A stretch of DNA of 54,107 bases. Source: Streptomyces sp. MMG1121. GTDB lineage: Bacteria; Actinomycetota; Actinomycetes; Streptomycetales; Streptomycetaceae. The position numbers and the translations under genes are program-made. Below, piece by piece: positions 33,900 through 43,268 of the stretch. Each line of letters opens with the position of its first letter. Within the stretch, counting starts at the first letter, position 1. The DNA is taken from the NCBI RefSeq assembly GCF_001280015.1, contig NZ_LGDV01000206.1, positions 1 to 54,107 on the forward strand, given 5' to 3'. The notes below the pieces were generated by a model. The model worked only from the letters and a program-made list of their open reading frames with translations, made no database searches and was not told the origin of the DNA.

Positions 33900-34250
33900 C
33901 ACAGTCCTACGGCGTCGCAACAGCGCCGTACTGATCTGCGTCGCGGCGCGTCCGTACCGGAACCGCCGGGCCTGATCGCGTACGACCCGCGGCACCGGGG
34001 CATCGCGCGGCAGCAGTTCCCTGTACAGCGCAGTCGGGTTCACCGAGGCGAGGACGGCGCGGCGGGCCCGGATCGTCTCGCCGCCGCAGACGACACCGGT
34101 GGCCTTCCCGTCTGTGAGGAGCAGCCGCCACACTGGCTGCCCGGTGCGGACGTCCACCCCCAGTTCACCCAGGAGCGACCTCAGCGCCCGCCGCCGACTC
34201 CAGGCCGCACACGACAGGCTCGGTGCCCGCCGCCAGCAGATCACCCGCCT
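33900..34250 (-). pseudogene. Fragment of a phytoene-desaturase-like FAD oxidoreductase
   Basis: An internal segment, LGELGVDVRTGQPVWRLLLT, then VVCGGETIRARRAVLASVNP and ALYRELLP, is typical of NAD(P)/FAD-dependent desaturase or isomerase-like proteins. Neither the N-terminal FAD motif nor the C-terminal motif is present. The IS630 remnant next to it may mark the breakpoint. Confidence 0.55.
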
Positions 34251-34473
34251 GCTCCGGCCAGCGGATGATCCCCGCAACCTCGCCCCCACGCCCGGCGAGC
34301 AGGCCCATGTTCCTCGCGGCCTCATGCTGGTGAGCGCTGGGGGACGAGAGGCTTCCGGCCATTCGCCGCGAGTTCCCGCTATTCGATCATCTCGGTGACG
34401 AGACGTCGATACGGTGACGCCATCGCAACGCCGTGCTCATGAACGCGGCGAGGTCAAGGAAGGGACGGCAGCC

Positions 34474-34683
34474 ATGGCCAAGATCAAGGGGCAGGTCAAG
34501 TGGTTCAACGAGTCCAAGGGCTTCGGGTTCATCACCCCGGCCGACGGCAGTAAGGACGTCTTCGTGCACTTCTCCGCCGTCCAGGGGAACGGCTTCAAGA
34601 CGCTTGCCGAGGGGCAGAACGTGGAGTTCGAAATCCAGGACGGCCAGAAGGGCCCGGCGGCCGTGAACGTCACCGCGATCTGA
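34474..34683 (+). CDS. Cold-shock domain protein (CspA family)
   Basis: 69 residues, full-length for the family. RNA-binding motifs RNP1 (KGFGFI) and RNP2 (VFVHF) are intact in the single OB fold, after the typical [12 protein letters not shown] start. It should bind single-stranded RNA/DNA. ATG 34474 is preceded by AGGAAGGGA. It is one of many csp paralogues usual in Streptomyces; the numbering cannot be assigned from this sequence. Confidence 0.95.
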   Translation: MAKIKGQVKWFNESKGFGFITPADGSKDVFVHFSAVQGNGFKTLAEGQNVEFEIQDGQKGPAAVNVTAI

Positions 34684-35082
34684 CCGGACTGCCAGCGGGA
34701 GCACCGGCCCGCGCGCCCGCGACGCTTCGCTCCGCCCGTAGCCGCTCGTTCCAGTTACGGCAGGCGCGGGCGGAGCGCCCTTCCGCGCCGAGCCGGCACC
34801 CAGGCGCCGGTGCCGAGATCCTCTCGCAGCTCCGCGAGCGAAGCCAGCACCGCCTAGGTCGTCGCCACGACCACGACCCCACTCGGTCGCGTGAACACGA
34901 CTGAGATGCTGCTCCCCTCACGGCTTCCAGAACTGGGAGTCCGCCGAGGCGCGAACGTCGTCGGATACCGGCCGACCGAGCCACTCACTACGGGACGGTC
35001 GTCCCGTCGCCTGTGGGGCCGTTTCGCTGGTAGCCCCAGTTGCGTGAGGGCGCAATCGCACGGAGGAGGGTCTCATCACGGC
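34684..35082. other. Intergenic stretch, no gene recognised
   Basis: About 400 bases between the cold-shock gene and a convergent secreted-protein gene. A helical frame at 34740-34890 (+), with SQLRERSQHRLGR, may be a relic of a mobile-element helper protein, but this is not firm. Confidence 0.3.
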
Positions 35083-35454
35083 TCAGCACACGACGGGCTT
35101 GTCGCATTCGAACCACACCGAGTGCGCGGTGGGCTGGAAGTCCGGCGTGTTCCATGCGGTGCCGTGCCCGGGGTTTCCCGCAGCAGCGACAGCCAACTGC
35201 TGGTGGCAGTCGCTGGTTGCGTAGATGTGCGCCGTCTTGTCCGTTGCGTTGGTGCCGTTCGTCGCACCGTCCCTCACCAGGGGATTGCACTTGTCCGTCG
35301 GTGGGTTGCGCAGTCCGATAGACAGGCCGTGACCGGTCGTGTAGAGGAAGTCGCCGTGGGCAACTCCCGCGGCTGCGGCTGGCGATGCCCCCACCGCGAC
35401 GGCCAGGAGGCTGGCGACGGGCAGGATGAACATGGTGCTGATCCGATAGGGCAT
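35083..35454 (-). CDS. Small secreted protein, family unknown
   Basis: 123 residues. An N-terminal Sec signal (MPYRISTMFILPVASLLAVA, cleavage likely near SPAAAA-GVA) is followed by a compact mature part of about 95 residues with four Cys (KCN, SDC, FEC and the last residue), so two disulfides are possible. The start ATG at 35454 follows GGGGGAGGG. I do not recognise the family. The mature part contains TTGHGLSIGLRNPPTDKCNP and HSVWFECDKPVVC. Isolated gene. Confidence 0.7.
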   Translation of the reverse strand: MPYRISTMFILPVASLLAVAVGASPAAAAGVAHGDFLYTTGHGLSIGLRNPPTDKCNPLVRDGATNGTNATDKTAHIYATSDCHQQLAVAAAGNPGHGTAWNTPDFQPTAHSVWFECDKPVVC

Positions 35455-35599
35455 GAGCCCTCCCCCGTTCTTGTCACATCTTCGGCGAGCCGTGCGCAAC
35501 CAGTCGAACCGCGCTGATACATGAGCCAGGCTCCTGGCGGCACGCATGCTCAAATAATGCCTAAGGATCTGAGGTGCACAGTAGGGTCAGAATTCGCCA

Positions 35600-35904
35600 A
35601 ATAGTGGTTAATCGAACTCCTGGCCTCACGTCGCCGCCGCGGGCGACGAGGCCGGCGCGGAAGTCCATGAAGGCGTCGTCGGAGCAGCTTCCGCCGATCA
35701 GATAGCCGGCGGCCCACGCGTCCCAGCGAAAGCTCGCCGCGTGAAGCTGATCGAAGCACTGCCGGATTCGGGGACCGTCTGTTTCGAGGTCGTCGCGAGC
35801 CGGTCGGCGAGGACCGCTGCGAGCGTCCGGTTCGGATCACTGGAGGCTGAGGCCACGTCGGTACGGACCGTTTGGACAATCGGCCCGAAGTCGCCGATGT
35901 TCAC
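35600..35904 (-). pseudogene. DUF4240-like protein, frameshifted and truncated
   Basis: Two minus-strand frames together give a DUF4240-type protein: NRTLAAVLADRLATTSKQTV from the first frame, then, after a shift near 35745, FRWDAWAAGYLIGGSCSDDA and FMDFRAGLVARGGDV. The C-terminal half is lost. Family function unknown. Confidence 0.6.
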
Positions 35905-36545
35905 CGCCGCGCTTTCTCACCTGAGCCTGACGACCGAGCCGAGGGTCGGCCGCGACGCCGAGGCCAGCAGTCGCGAGGGCGGGCTTCCCTGAACTTTCCT
36001 GCTGGGCGCCTCGACCACCTCTGGGCGGGCCACAGCATCGGTCCGCCGACAAGGCCGTTCGGATACCGGGCTCCCCGCGACGCGGGCGGAGCCGGACAAC
36101 GGTGCTGGCGCATGGGCGGCCCGGGCCTGGTCGCCAGAAGACGGGCCAGGTCGCCCTCCCCTCAGCGGGGACCTGCGTGGTGTCGGCCATGCGTGCGTTC
36201 TTGCGGTCACTGCTGAACGTCGGTGCGCGGGATCCACAGGCGCGGGGTGACGTAGTCGGGCCGTCTGCGCTCTTGGGCACGTACGCGCCGATCTCGTGAA
36301 GGCGCACGGGCAAGTCCGGAAGCGAGGTATACCGGAACGAGCACCAAGGCCCGGGAATGTTCCCGTGCGCGGCGGGAACATCCGGTCTGACCGGCAGCGT
36401 TGCACTGGCCGAGGGACCGGCGCCGCGCGGGCGGGCAACAGGGAGACCACAGGGTCGTCCGCCCCGACGCGATCCGGGCCCCCGGGTCCGCGGTACGCCC
36501 GTCGCGGACCCGGACCGAGGCCTTTTCCCACAGGAGGACTGTTTC
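35905..36545. other. Intergenic stretch, no gene recognised
   Basis: About 640 bases upstream of the PIG-L deacetylase. A minus-strand segment near 36230-36330 reads SLPDLPVRLHEIGAYVPKSA and, one frame over, YVTPRLWIPRTDVQQ, which suggests a frameshifted relic of unknown identity. The deacetylase promoter should lie here. Confidence 0.3.
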
Positions 36546-37379
36546 ATGACTGACCGGCCCTTGACGCTCATGGCGGTGCACGCCCACCCCGACGATGAGG
36601 CCACAGGAACGGGAGGTGTCCTCGCACGGTACGCGGCGGAGGGCATCCGCACGGTCCTCGTGACGTGTACTGACGGCGGTTGCGGCGACGGACCGGGGGG
36701 CGCCAAACCGGGCGATCCCGGGCACGATCCGGCGGCCATCGCCTCGATGCGGCGTCAAGAACTCGAGGCAAGCTGTGACGTCCTCAAGGTCAGTGATCTG
36801 GAGATGCTGGACTACGCCGACTCCGGGATGATGGGCTGGCCGACCAACGACGCCCCCGGATCCTTCTGGCAGACCCCCGTGGAGGAAGGCGCCGCCCGAC
36901 TCGCGGAACTCATGCGGCACTACCGACCCGATGTGGTCGTCACCTACGACGAGAACGGCTTCTACGGCCACCCCGACCACATCCAGGCCAACCGCATCAC
37001 GATGGCGGCGCTGGAGATGACCGAGCTGACACCGAAGGTGTACTGGACCACGATGCCCCGCTCGATGATGCGGCGATTCGGGGAGATCATGCGCGAATTC
37101 GGTGGGGACTGGCAGGAGCCGGATCCCGCCGAGGCCGCCGCGATGGCCGAGATCGGGCTCCCCGATGAGGAGATCACCACCTGGGTGGACACCACCGCGT
37201 TCGGCGGTCAGAAATTCGATGCGCTGGCCGCGCACGCCAGCCAGGGCGAGAACATCTTCTTCCTCAAGATGGGCCAGGAGAGGTTCACCGAGTTGATGGG
37301 CATGGAGACCTTCGTACGTGTTCAGGACACCACCGGCGCTCCCGTGCCCGAGAACGATCTCTTCGCCGGACTGCGCTGA
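36546..37379 (+). CDS. PIG-L family deacetylase (MshB/Mca-like)
   Basis: 277 residues. The zinc-binding motif AHPDDE is at residues 13-18 and the second His motif HPDH at 142-145, as in MshB (mycothiol biosynthesis) and Mca (mycothiol S-conjugate amidase). The length and the start LTLMAVHAHPDDEATGTGGV match this subgroup. It probably removes an acetyl or amide group from an amino sugar or mycothiol conjugate. ATG 36546 has a perfect CAGGAGGA. A paralogue role in detoxification is plausible, since the housekeeping copies would sit elsewhere. Confidence 0.85.
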   Translation: MTDRPLTLMAVHAHPDDEATGTGGVLARYAAEGIRTVLVTCTDGGCGDGPGGAKPGDPGHDPAAIASMRRQELEASCDVLKVSDLEMLDYADSGMMGWPTNDAPGSFWQTPVEEGAARLAELMRHYRPDVVVTYDENGFYGHPDHIQANRITMAALEMTELTPKVYWTTMPRSMMRRFGEIMREFGGDWQEPDPAEAAAMAEIGLPDEEITTWVDTTAFGGQKFDALAAHASQGENIFFLKMGQERFTELMGMETFVRVQDTTGAPVPENDLFAGLR

Positions 37380-37479
37380 GCATGCACCATCTTGAAGTAC
37401 CTGGTCAGGGGTCTGGCATGGTGCTGTGCGAGGGTGCTCGTGCTGATCGTGGGCCGAAGTCTGCGACGTAGACCGTCCG

Positions 37480-38310
37480 TCAGCGGAGTCCGTCGAGGTT
37501 CGACAGGACGAGCAGGGCACGCATCAGGTGGGTGGCACGGGCGAGGTCAGTGCGAAGCTTGGTGCGAATCCGCCAACTCGGCAGATGCGCGAAGCCGTGC
37601 TCGACCGGGGCGCGTCCGCTGGCGAGCATCCGATTGGCTTCCTTCTGACCGGTGGTGAGCCTGGCCGCTCGGGATGGTCTTGAAGCCCGGTGACGACCAA
37701 GGGGGCTTTCTGGTCGACGACCACGGAGGCGTCCTGGTCGTCGTCCAGGCGATGAAGCCCAGATCGGTCAGGGCGGCGAGACCGGCGGCAACAGGCGCGC
37801 GAAGAGGTGGTCGCGTCGGGCGGCGGCGATGTCGTGAGTGCGGCCGGGCCGGTCAGCGGAGATCCAGATCATCCGGCCTCGCTCGTCGGTCAGGGCCAGG
37901 ACGTGCAGGCCGTGACGGTGGTGTTCCCGGGAATGGTCCGGGCGGTTCGCGACGCCGGTGCGGCGCTGGGTGGGGATAGGAGTGCCGTCGGTCGAAACGA
38001 CCTCGCTGCCCCGCTGGGCGGTCTTCTTCGGGGCGCGGCCCGGCCTCGCGGGTTTCGCAGTGAGCAGGCCGATGTTCTCGTCGCGCCGAATCCGCGCAGT
38101 GGTGGCGGAGATGCTGTTACCGTCGGGCATGTCGGACATATCAGCCAGGCGCACGCTGGTCGTGCCGCAGCACCGCGAGGACGATCAGCGTGATCTTCCC
38201 GGGCCCGCAGCGCACGCCGACGCGGGCGCATCGGCTTCAGGCGGCGGCGCGGCAGGTCGGCGACATGGGTCACGGTACGGGTGGACAGCGGCAGACGACA
38301 CTGGTGGACG
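37480..38310 (-). pseudogene. IS5-type (DDE_Tnp_4) transposase, multiply frameshifted
   Basis: The near-complete length of an IS5-type enzyme can be followed across changing minus-strand frames: LPLSTRTVTHVADLPRRRLK, then STDGTPIPTQRRTG, then HGLHVLALTDERGRMIWISA, RPGRTHDIAAARRDH, and finally RAPVEHGFAHLPSWRIRTKL with a stop at 37480-37482. At least three frameshifts make it inactive. Terminal inverted repeats were not found by eye. Confidence 0.75.
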
Positions 38311-38490
38311 AGGGAGCCGGTGCCCCCTGACCGACTCTCTGGTGTTGGTCACACAAACTCAACGGCGTGCCACGGCAGTGCGGGCCAAGGGCAGAGGATG
38401 GGAGCCACAGACACAGGCCGGGGCCCTGGCTCGTTCCTGGGCGACTTCCCCGACCGGACTCTCCACGCCACCTTCGAGCGGCGCTCCGGC

Positions 38491-39036
38491 TCACCCGACC
38501 TGCTCGCCCGCCCGGCGGCGCCGAGCATAGGCAATGCAGAGAGCGGCGACCAGCGGCCCCCAGCCCAGGAGGGGGGCATAGCAGACATCCATGATCACGC
38601 CCGCTGTGCCGTGCGGGAAGTCAGGGTTGTCCAGCGGCCCTCCTGGCAGCAGCGTGACCGCCGCACACAGCCCTGTCACCATGATGGCGCCCGCTGCGGC
38701 AGGAATGACCACCACCAGCGGCGGGATGCGGCGGCCGCCCAACCGTGGAACCCAGCGTGGGACCCGCTCGCCCCAAGGCTTCACCAGACCAAGCGTCAGA
38801 CAGGCGGCTGCCTGCGAGGCCACCGACAGGATCAGCACGTAGACCATGATTGAGGTCCCCGTGTACATCGAACCGAGTCGGCCGGTGAAACCGACACCCA
38901 CCCCGAACCCGAGGGAGAGCCGCCACACACACGAGGGCACTGTACAAAGCACGGTCGCCCAGGCCGCCCGGACTGCCCAGCGAGGGGCGGCAATCCGGGT
39001 GTCCGACGGCGATAACCGACAGGGCGTCAGGGACAT
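38491..39036 (-). CDS. Integral membrane protein, unknown function
   Basis: 181 residues from ATG 39036, which has GGAG 6 bases upstream; a longer product from about 39093 is possible. Four hydrophobic segments are visible (AAWATVLCTVPSCVWRLSL; MVYVLILSVASQAAACLTLG; PLVVVIPAAAGAIMVTGLCA; LLGWGPLVAALCIAYARRRR). Layout and the basic tail suggest a small four-helix membrane protein; Streptomyces have many such proteins with no assigned role. Confidence 0.65.
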   Translation of the reverse strand: MSLTPCRLSPSDTRIAAPRWAVRAAWATVLCTVPSCVWRLSLGFGVGVGFTGRLGSMYTGTSIMVYVLILSVASQAAACLTLGLVKPWGERVPRWVPRLGGRRIPPLVVVIPAAAGAIMVTGLCAAVTLLPGGPLDNPDFPHGTAGVIMDVCYAPLLGWGPLVAALCIAYARRRRAGEQVG

Positions 39037-39159
39037 CAGGGACTCCGGTGAGGCGCGGCGGACCGATCGCTTCACGATGTCACCACCCAGCACTCGACGG
39101 CATCATCCGACAGGCCGCGCTCTCTCCCCCACGCGGGCGACCCGCGCCTCAGTCCCCAG

Positions 39160-39350
39160 GGTGATTCCAGAGCCGGGCGGACGTCCCGGGCGAGCTGCTG
39201 CGGCGATTCGGGCACCGCGTGGCGACTGGCGGCCACGGAGGTGTCCTTGCGCCGCAGGTTGTCCGGGCACACCGCGTACAGCGACGGATACCGTCCAGGA
39301 TGACCGCGATGTGCCCGGGGACCGGGCCGCGGCGGTCGACGGGCCGAGGA
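39160..39350 (-). pseudogene. Cis-prenyltransferase (UPP synthase-like) remnant
   Basis: The minus strand reads RGPVPGHIAVILDGIRR, the hallmark N-terminus of undecaprenyl-diphosphate synthase-type enzymes (usual HVAVILDGNRRW). One frame over, directly after it, comes YPSLYAVCPDNLRRKD, matching the later TVYALS-x-DNLRR motif. A deletion has joined the two blocks and shifted the frame. The rest is missing. Confidence 0.55.
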
Positions 39351-39624
39351 GTGCTCCGGCGGCTGGAACAAGTCTCCACGATTGCCCGTCCTCCCAGACG
39401 GCAGAACACGAATGGCACCGTCATCGTAGGAGTGGTGATCAGGCGCATGGTGATCAGCCGAGATGCGCCTGGCGCGCACCAGGAGTGCGTGACAGCGTGC
39501 CGAGCACCTCTCCCCGCACCACAAGGCTGACCTCCAGCGCCGCCACCGACGGCGGTTGCCGCACATTCCACGGTGATGGCAGGCTGGCCACCGACATTCA
39601 TGAGGAAGGCCGGCCTTAACGCAG

Positions 39625-40704
39625 ATGAACAGCAGTGCCCTGAGCGCCTTGGACCGTGTGGCCGGTCACCAGCAGCGCTTCGTATCGTCCTTCGAGAAGT
39701 ACTTCGCCGAGCTCGCCCGTGACCTCAGCGGTCCGAGGCTGGGCCGCTTCACGCCCCGGTGTCTCGAATTGCTGGCGGATTTGTCATTGCGCGGCGGGAA
39801 GCGGATCCGGATCGCTCTGCTCTACGAGGCGGCACGCCTCGTCACGGAGGAAGAGGTACCGGGGCTGCTGGAGGCCGCGCTGAGTCTCGAGTTGCTCCAC
39901 AGCCACGCGCTCATCCTTGACGACATCATGGACGACTCGCCCATGCGTCGCGGTGGCCTCTCGACGTACTACGCGTGCCGCGAAGACCTCCCGGACAACC
40001 CGCAGGCCGCGATGGGACTGGCCATGATGGTCGGTGATCTCGCCGGTTTCCTGGCCCTGCGCATTCTGGTCCAGGCAGACCTGCCCGCCGACCGCAAGCA
40101 GGCCATGCTCGACGTCCAGCTCGGTGTGACGACGGACACCGTCATGGGCCAGATCCTCGACCTCGAACGCGACGTCACCTCCTCAGCTGATGAGGGGCTG
40201 CTGGAGACTGTGTGCGAGTACAAGACCACCCGCTACACCATCCTCGCCCCCCTGCGGCTGGGCCTGCTGGCCGCGGGTGAGGACGTGGCCGGGCATGAGG
40301 AGAGCCTGCGCCGCTACGCCACACTGGCCGGCATCAGCGGTCAGATGCGTGACGACTACCTCGACCTCTTCGGCGACCCGGAGGTCACCGGCAAGCCCAT
40401 GGGTGCCGACCTGCGGGCCGGCCGCCTCACCTACCTGGTCCGTGACCTGCTTGCCGCCACGGACGCAGACGAGCACGACACCGTCAAGGCCGCTCTCGGA
40501 AACCCCGACTGCACACCGCAGACCATCGACCGTATCCGCGACATCGCCTACCGCCATGACGTGCACAACCGCCTCCGATCAGCCATCGACCGGTACGCCG
40601 AAGCCGCCTCCGCCGAAGCCGCGTCCTGGCGTCGGCACTGGCGAGAGGACGCCGTCGCCGTATTCGAGCAACTGCCCTCGTGGAACACCCGGAGGACCAG
40701 CTAG
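39625..40704 (+). CDS. Polyprenyl (geranylgeranyl-type) diphosphate synthase
   Basis: 359 residues, trans-prenyltransferase fold. LRGGKRIRIALLYEAARL is the substrate-binding GGKR region; the first Asp-rich motif is DDIMDD (99-104), the second DDYLD (243-247), so both Mg-binding sites are intact. The chain-length region upstream of the first motif (SLELLHSHALILDD) suggests a medium chain product such as GGPP, but this cannot be fixed from sequence. A cis-prenyltransferase relic lies divergently next door; no terpene cyclase gene is in view. Confidence 0.85.
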   Translation: MNSSALSALDRVAGHQQRFVSSFEKYFAELARDLSGPRLGRFTPRCLELLADLSLRGGKRIRIALLYEAARLVTEEEVPGLLEAALSLELLHSHALILDDIMDDSPMRRGGLSTYYACREDLPDNPQAAMGLAMMVGDLAGFLALRILVQADLPADRKQAMLDVQLGVTTDTVMGQILDLERDVTSSADEGLLETVCEYKTTRYTILAPLRLGLLAAGEDVAGHEESLRRYATLAGISGQMRDDYLDLFGDPEVTGKPMGADLRAGRLTYLVRDLLAATDADEHDTVKAALGNPDCTPQTIDRIRDIAYRHDVHNRLRSAIDRYAEAASAEAASWRRHWREDAVAVFEQLPSWNTRRTS

Positions 40705-41099
40705 TCCCGCGCCTCCCTGCCCGATCGAACGGCCCGACGGTGCAGACGTTGACACGATGTATCCGCCCTTGACCGGTAGCCGTTGAAGACGCGCCGGAGC
40801 GAGCAAGGGGAGGACGGACCTCGCAAGTGCGAGGCCTGTGGTACGCCTACGCCGACGGGAGGTCCGGCGCGGCATCGACCTGGACCTGGAGCCGGACAGG
40901 CTGTCCGGGATCGTCATCGAGAACGGCGCCGGCAGGTCGACGCTGTTGACCATCCTGGCGGTACGGGGTACAGGCACGGCCCGGCTGTTGCCGAGGCTGC
41001 TGCGGAGCCGCACCCGCGGGCCGGTCTTCGTCACCCGCCGGTGCGCGGGCCCCGGCGAGGTGGTCTCCGCGCGGGACGTGTGCCCGGACACCGGTCTGG
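40705..41099. other. Stretch of fused gene remnants
   Basis: About 400 bases after the prenyl synthase. It holds an ABC ATPase scrap (listed separately) and otherwise no supportable gene. Confidence 0.35.
40838..40980 (+). pseudogene. ABC transporter ATP-binding fragment
   Basis: The frame reads [14 protein letters not shown] then [17 protein letters not shown], the start of an ABC ATPase with the Walker A in decayed form (usual GENGAGKSTLL; here Lys is Arg). No signature motif or Walker B follows. About 45 codons survive. Confidence 0.5.
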
Positions 41100-41299
41100 C
41101 CCGTCCATCCCGCGGGCAAGCCGGTACTGCTGGACCAGCGCACCGCCCTGTGCGGGCCCGACTCCGGCTGGGACCTGCACGAGCGGCGCCACTCCGGGCT
41201 GACGCATCTGGGCGAGCAGGGCGCGTCCGAGCTGCTGCTGATGGCCAAGTCCCGAACGAGAAGGCGGGGAATGTCCCCCGCTCCCTCAAGCCCCCCTGA
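41100..41299 (+). pseudogene. Tyrosine recombinase (integrase) C-terminal fragment
   Basis: One frame reads [20 protein letters not shown] and SELLLMAKS, then, after a shift near 41246, [14 protein letters not shown]. This is the C-terminal end of phage-type integrases, with the RH-x-L-T-H-L motif (box II His-x-x-His region). The catalytic Tyr block is damaged. The catalytic core upstream is gone. Confidence 0.6.
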
Positions 41300-41945
41300 C
41301 GCGTGGCCGCCGTCGTATGGCTCCGGCCAGCACCGTGGTCACCAGCTGGTTGACGGTTGCCGTGGTCGGTGGGTCGGTGTCGCGGTCCGCGAACAGCAGA
41401 TGTCCGCCTCCGACCAAGGAGAGGGTGAGTGAGTCGATGTCGGCGTCGGCCGAGATGCGGCCCATGGCGCGCTCGTCGGTCAGGTAAGCGGAGACCGCGG
41501 TCGTGACCTGGGCGAGGATCGCGATGCCGCCTCCGGGCCTGGCTTGCCGCAGCCGCGCGCGCAACTCGTCCCGGAAGGTGATGAGCGGGATGATCGCCAC
41601 GGGAACCGGTCCGAACAGGGTGGTCAGCGCGCCAGTGAGGTTATCGGCCACGGTGCCGGTGCCGACGGTGTCGCGCAGCGCATGCGCTTGCGTCTCGAGC
41701 TGTGCGGCCCGGTCGAGCACCAGCTCGGTGAGGAAGGCGTCGAAGTCGGTGAAGTGCCGGTGCAGGACGCCTTTGGCGCAGGCCGCCTCATCGGTGACGG
41801 CCCGGCTGGTCAGCCCGTTCGGACCATCCCGCAACAGCACGCGTTCGGCGGCGCCGAACAGCTGCTGTCGTGCGTCGTGAAGGTGTACCCCGGTCGGCAC
41901 TTCCAGATCCTCTCGTGCGCCAGGCTCCTGGCATCCATTGAGCAT
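41286..41945 (-). CDS. TetR family transcriptional regulator
   Basis: 219 residues. The N-terminal HTH runs through [20 protein letters not shown] and [19 protein letters not shown], typical of TetR proteins, followed by a helical ligand-binding part to the C-terminus. Divergent from a methyltransferase gene with only 28 bases between the starts; a perfect palindrome in that gap is a likely operator, so it should repress itself and the methyltransferase. ATG 41945 is the start used. Confidence 0.85.
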   Translation of the reverse strand: MLNGCQEPGAREDLEVPTGVHLHDARQQLFGAAERVLLRDGPNGLTSRAVTDEAACAKGVLHRHFTDFDAFLTELVLDRAAQLETQAHALRDTVGTGTVADNLTGALTTLFGPVPVAIIPLITFRDELRARLRQARPGGGIAILAQVTTAVSAYLTDERAMGRISADADIDSLTLSLVGGGHLLFADRDTDPPTTATVNQLVTTVLAGAIRRRPRVRGA

Positions 41946-41961
41946 GTGGGCGCTCGCCCAC
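41946..41961. promoter_or_regulatory. Probable TetR operator
   Basis: Perfect inverted repeat GTGGGCG-CT-CGCCCAC in the 28-bp gap between the divergent TetR and methyltransferase genes. It abuts the -10 element of the methyltransferase gene. Confidence 0.6.
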
Positions 41962-41967
41962 TAAAGT
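41962..41967 (+). promoter_or_regulatory. -10 element for a leaderless methyltransferase gene
   Basis: TAAAGT ends 6 bases before ATG 41974 and directly follows the palindrome. This fits leaderless transcription blocked when the repressor is bound. Confidence 0.45.
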
Positions 41968-41973
41968 GAACGC

Positions 41974-42795
41974 ATGCCCACTCTACCGCGAGAGCAACCA
42001 GAGCCGGTTCAACCGCATCAGGCTCGACAGATGGCCGAGTCTTTCGGCACGGATGCGCAACGCTACGACCAGGCCCGACCGGGCTACCCCGATGGCCTGG
42101 TGGCGCGTATCGTCGCCGGGAGCCCGGGGCCCGACGTGCTCGACGTCGGCTGCGGCACGGGCATCGCGGCCCGTCAATTCCAGGCCGCCGGTTGCGTCGT
42201 GCTCGGTGTCGAGCCGGATGCGCGGATGGCCGAGTTCGCGCAGGCCCGAGGATTGCGGGTCGAGGTGGCGGCCTTCGAAGCCTGGGAGCCGGCGGGCCGG
42301 GTGTTCGACGCATTGATCGCCGCCCAGTCGTGGCACTGGCTGGATCCGGCCTCCGGTGCCGTGAAAGCGGCCCAGGCGCTGCGTCCGAACGGGCGCCTGG
42401 CGATCTTCGGGCACGTATTCGAGCCGCCTGCCGAGGTAGCCGAGTCGTTCGCGGCTTCCTACCGTCGGGTGGCGCCCGACTCACCGTTCAGCAACCAGCC
42501 GGCGCGACGTCCGCTGGCCATGTACCAAGCGGGATACGCGAAGATCGCCGACAAGATCCGCGAGACCGAGCAGTTCAACGACCCGGAACAGTGGCGATTC
42601 GACTGGGAGCAGTCCTACACGCGCGACCAGTGGCTGGACCTGCTCCCCACTACCGGCGGCCTCACCCGGCTTCGTCCCGATCAGCTGGCCGAGATACTGG
42701 ACGCAGTCGGCCACGCCATCGACGCCCTGGGTGGCCGCTTCACGATGCACTACACCACTTTGGCGACCACCGCCGTACGCGCGGGTACCCCTTGA
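41974..42795 (+). CDS. Class I SAM-dependent methyltransferase
   Basis: 273 residues. SAM-binding motif I is VLDVGCGTGIAARQF (DVGCGTG at 57-63), the acidic residue VLGVEPDARMAEFA ends strand 2, and AAQSWHWLDP is the motif IV region. The pattern FGTDAQRYDQARPGYPDGLV is typical of a large group of small-molecule methyltransferases. Substrate unknown. It is divergent from and probably repressed by the TetR protein, hinting at an inducible, perhaps detoxifying, function. Confidence 0.85.
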   Translation: MPTLPREQPEPVQPHQARQMAESFGTDAQRYDQARPGYPDGLVARIVAGSPGPDVLDVGCGTGIAARQFQAAGCVVLGVEPDARMAEFAQARGLRVEVAAFEAWEPAGRVFDALIAAQSWHWLDPASGAVKAAQALRPNGRLAIFGHVFEPPAEVAESFAASYRRVAPDSPFSNQPARRPLAMYQAGYAKIADKIRETEQFNDPEQWRFDWEQSYTRDQWLDLLPTTGGLTRLRPDQLAEILDAVGHAIDALGGRFTMHYTTLATTAVRAGTP

Positions 42796-42829
42796 TCCAC
42801 TGCCACACGGTGCACGGGCCCCGCGCACG

Positions 42830-43165
42830 TCACTCGTCCGCGGAAACCCCCGGATCACGCAGCGGGCGCAGGCCCCCGGACAGCTCGGGGAGCGGGAAGG
42901 AGTACCGGCCGGAGCATGTTGATGTGATGCCGCGCGCACGGCGAGAGGCGGGTCACGTCCTCATCGCGGACGTCCAAGCCGTCCGCACGCAGCTGGTTCA
43001 CCGCGGCGTCCATGTACCGAGTGTTGAACGGTACGAGAGCGTCGAGGACCAGGCCCAGGGCGCCGATCCGGTCCCCCATGCCGTTCCGGTAGCGCTGCAG
43101 AACTGCCCGGAGCGGCCGTGGAAGACCTTCCGTGCGAGGGAGGGCCGGCCCTCCTGGAGGTTGGC
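42830..43165 (-). pseudogene. Tn3-family transposase C-terminal remnant
   Basis: Across minus-strand frames: NLQEGRPSLARKVFHGRSGQ, then GDRIGALGLVLDALVPFNTR and YMDAAVNQLRADGLDVRDED, then HHINML and, one frame over, GRYSFPLPELSGGLRPLRDP to a stop at 42830-42832. This is the C-terminal third of a Tn3-type TnpA with at least two frameshifts. No resolvase or terminal repeat is visible. Confidence 0.75.
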
Positions 43166-43268
43166 CCGTGGTCGAGGACCAGCCAGGCCAGGACGCGCGC
43201 CGGCCGGTCGGTGTCCAAGCCTGTGAGGCAGACTGCGACCCGGGCGCGGTCCTGGCGAAAGGCTGGGA

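Larger units (their letters stand above)
33269..34473. other. Stretch of degraded genes
   Basis: About 1.2 kb with no intact gene. It contains an IS630-type transposase remnant and a fragment of a desaturase-like FAD enzyme, both on the minus strand and listed separately. Sequence from about 34250 to 34420 is unrecognised. Confidence 0.4.

Noticed and set aside
36207..37520. Minus-strand 437-codon frame over the PIG-L deacetylase
   Set aside because: Antisense shadow; the plus strand carries intact AHPDDE and HPDH motifs with a perfect ribosome binding site.
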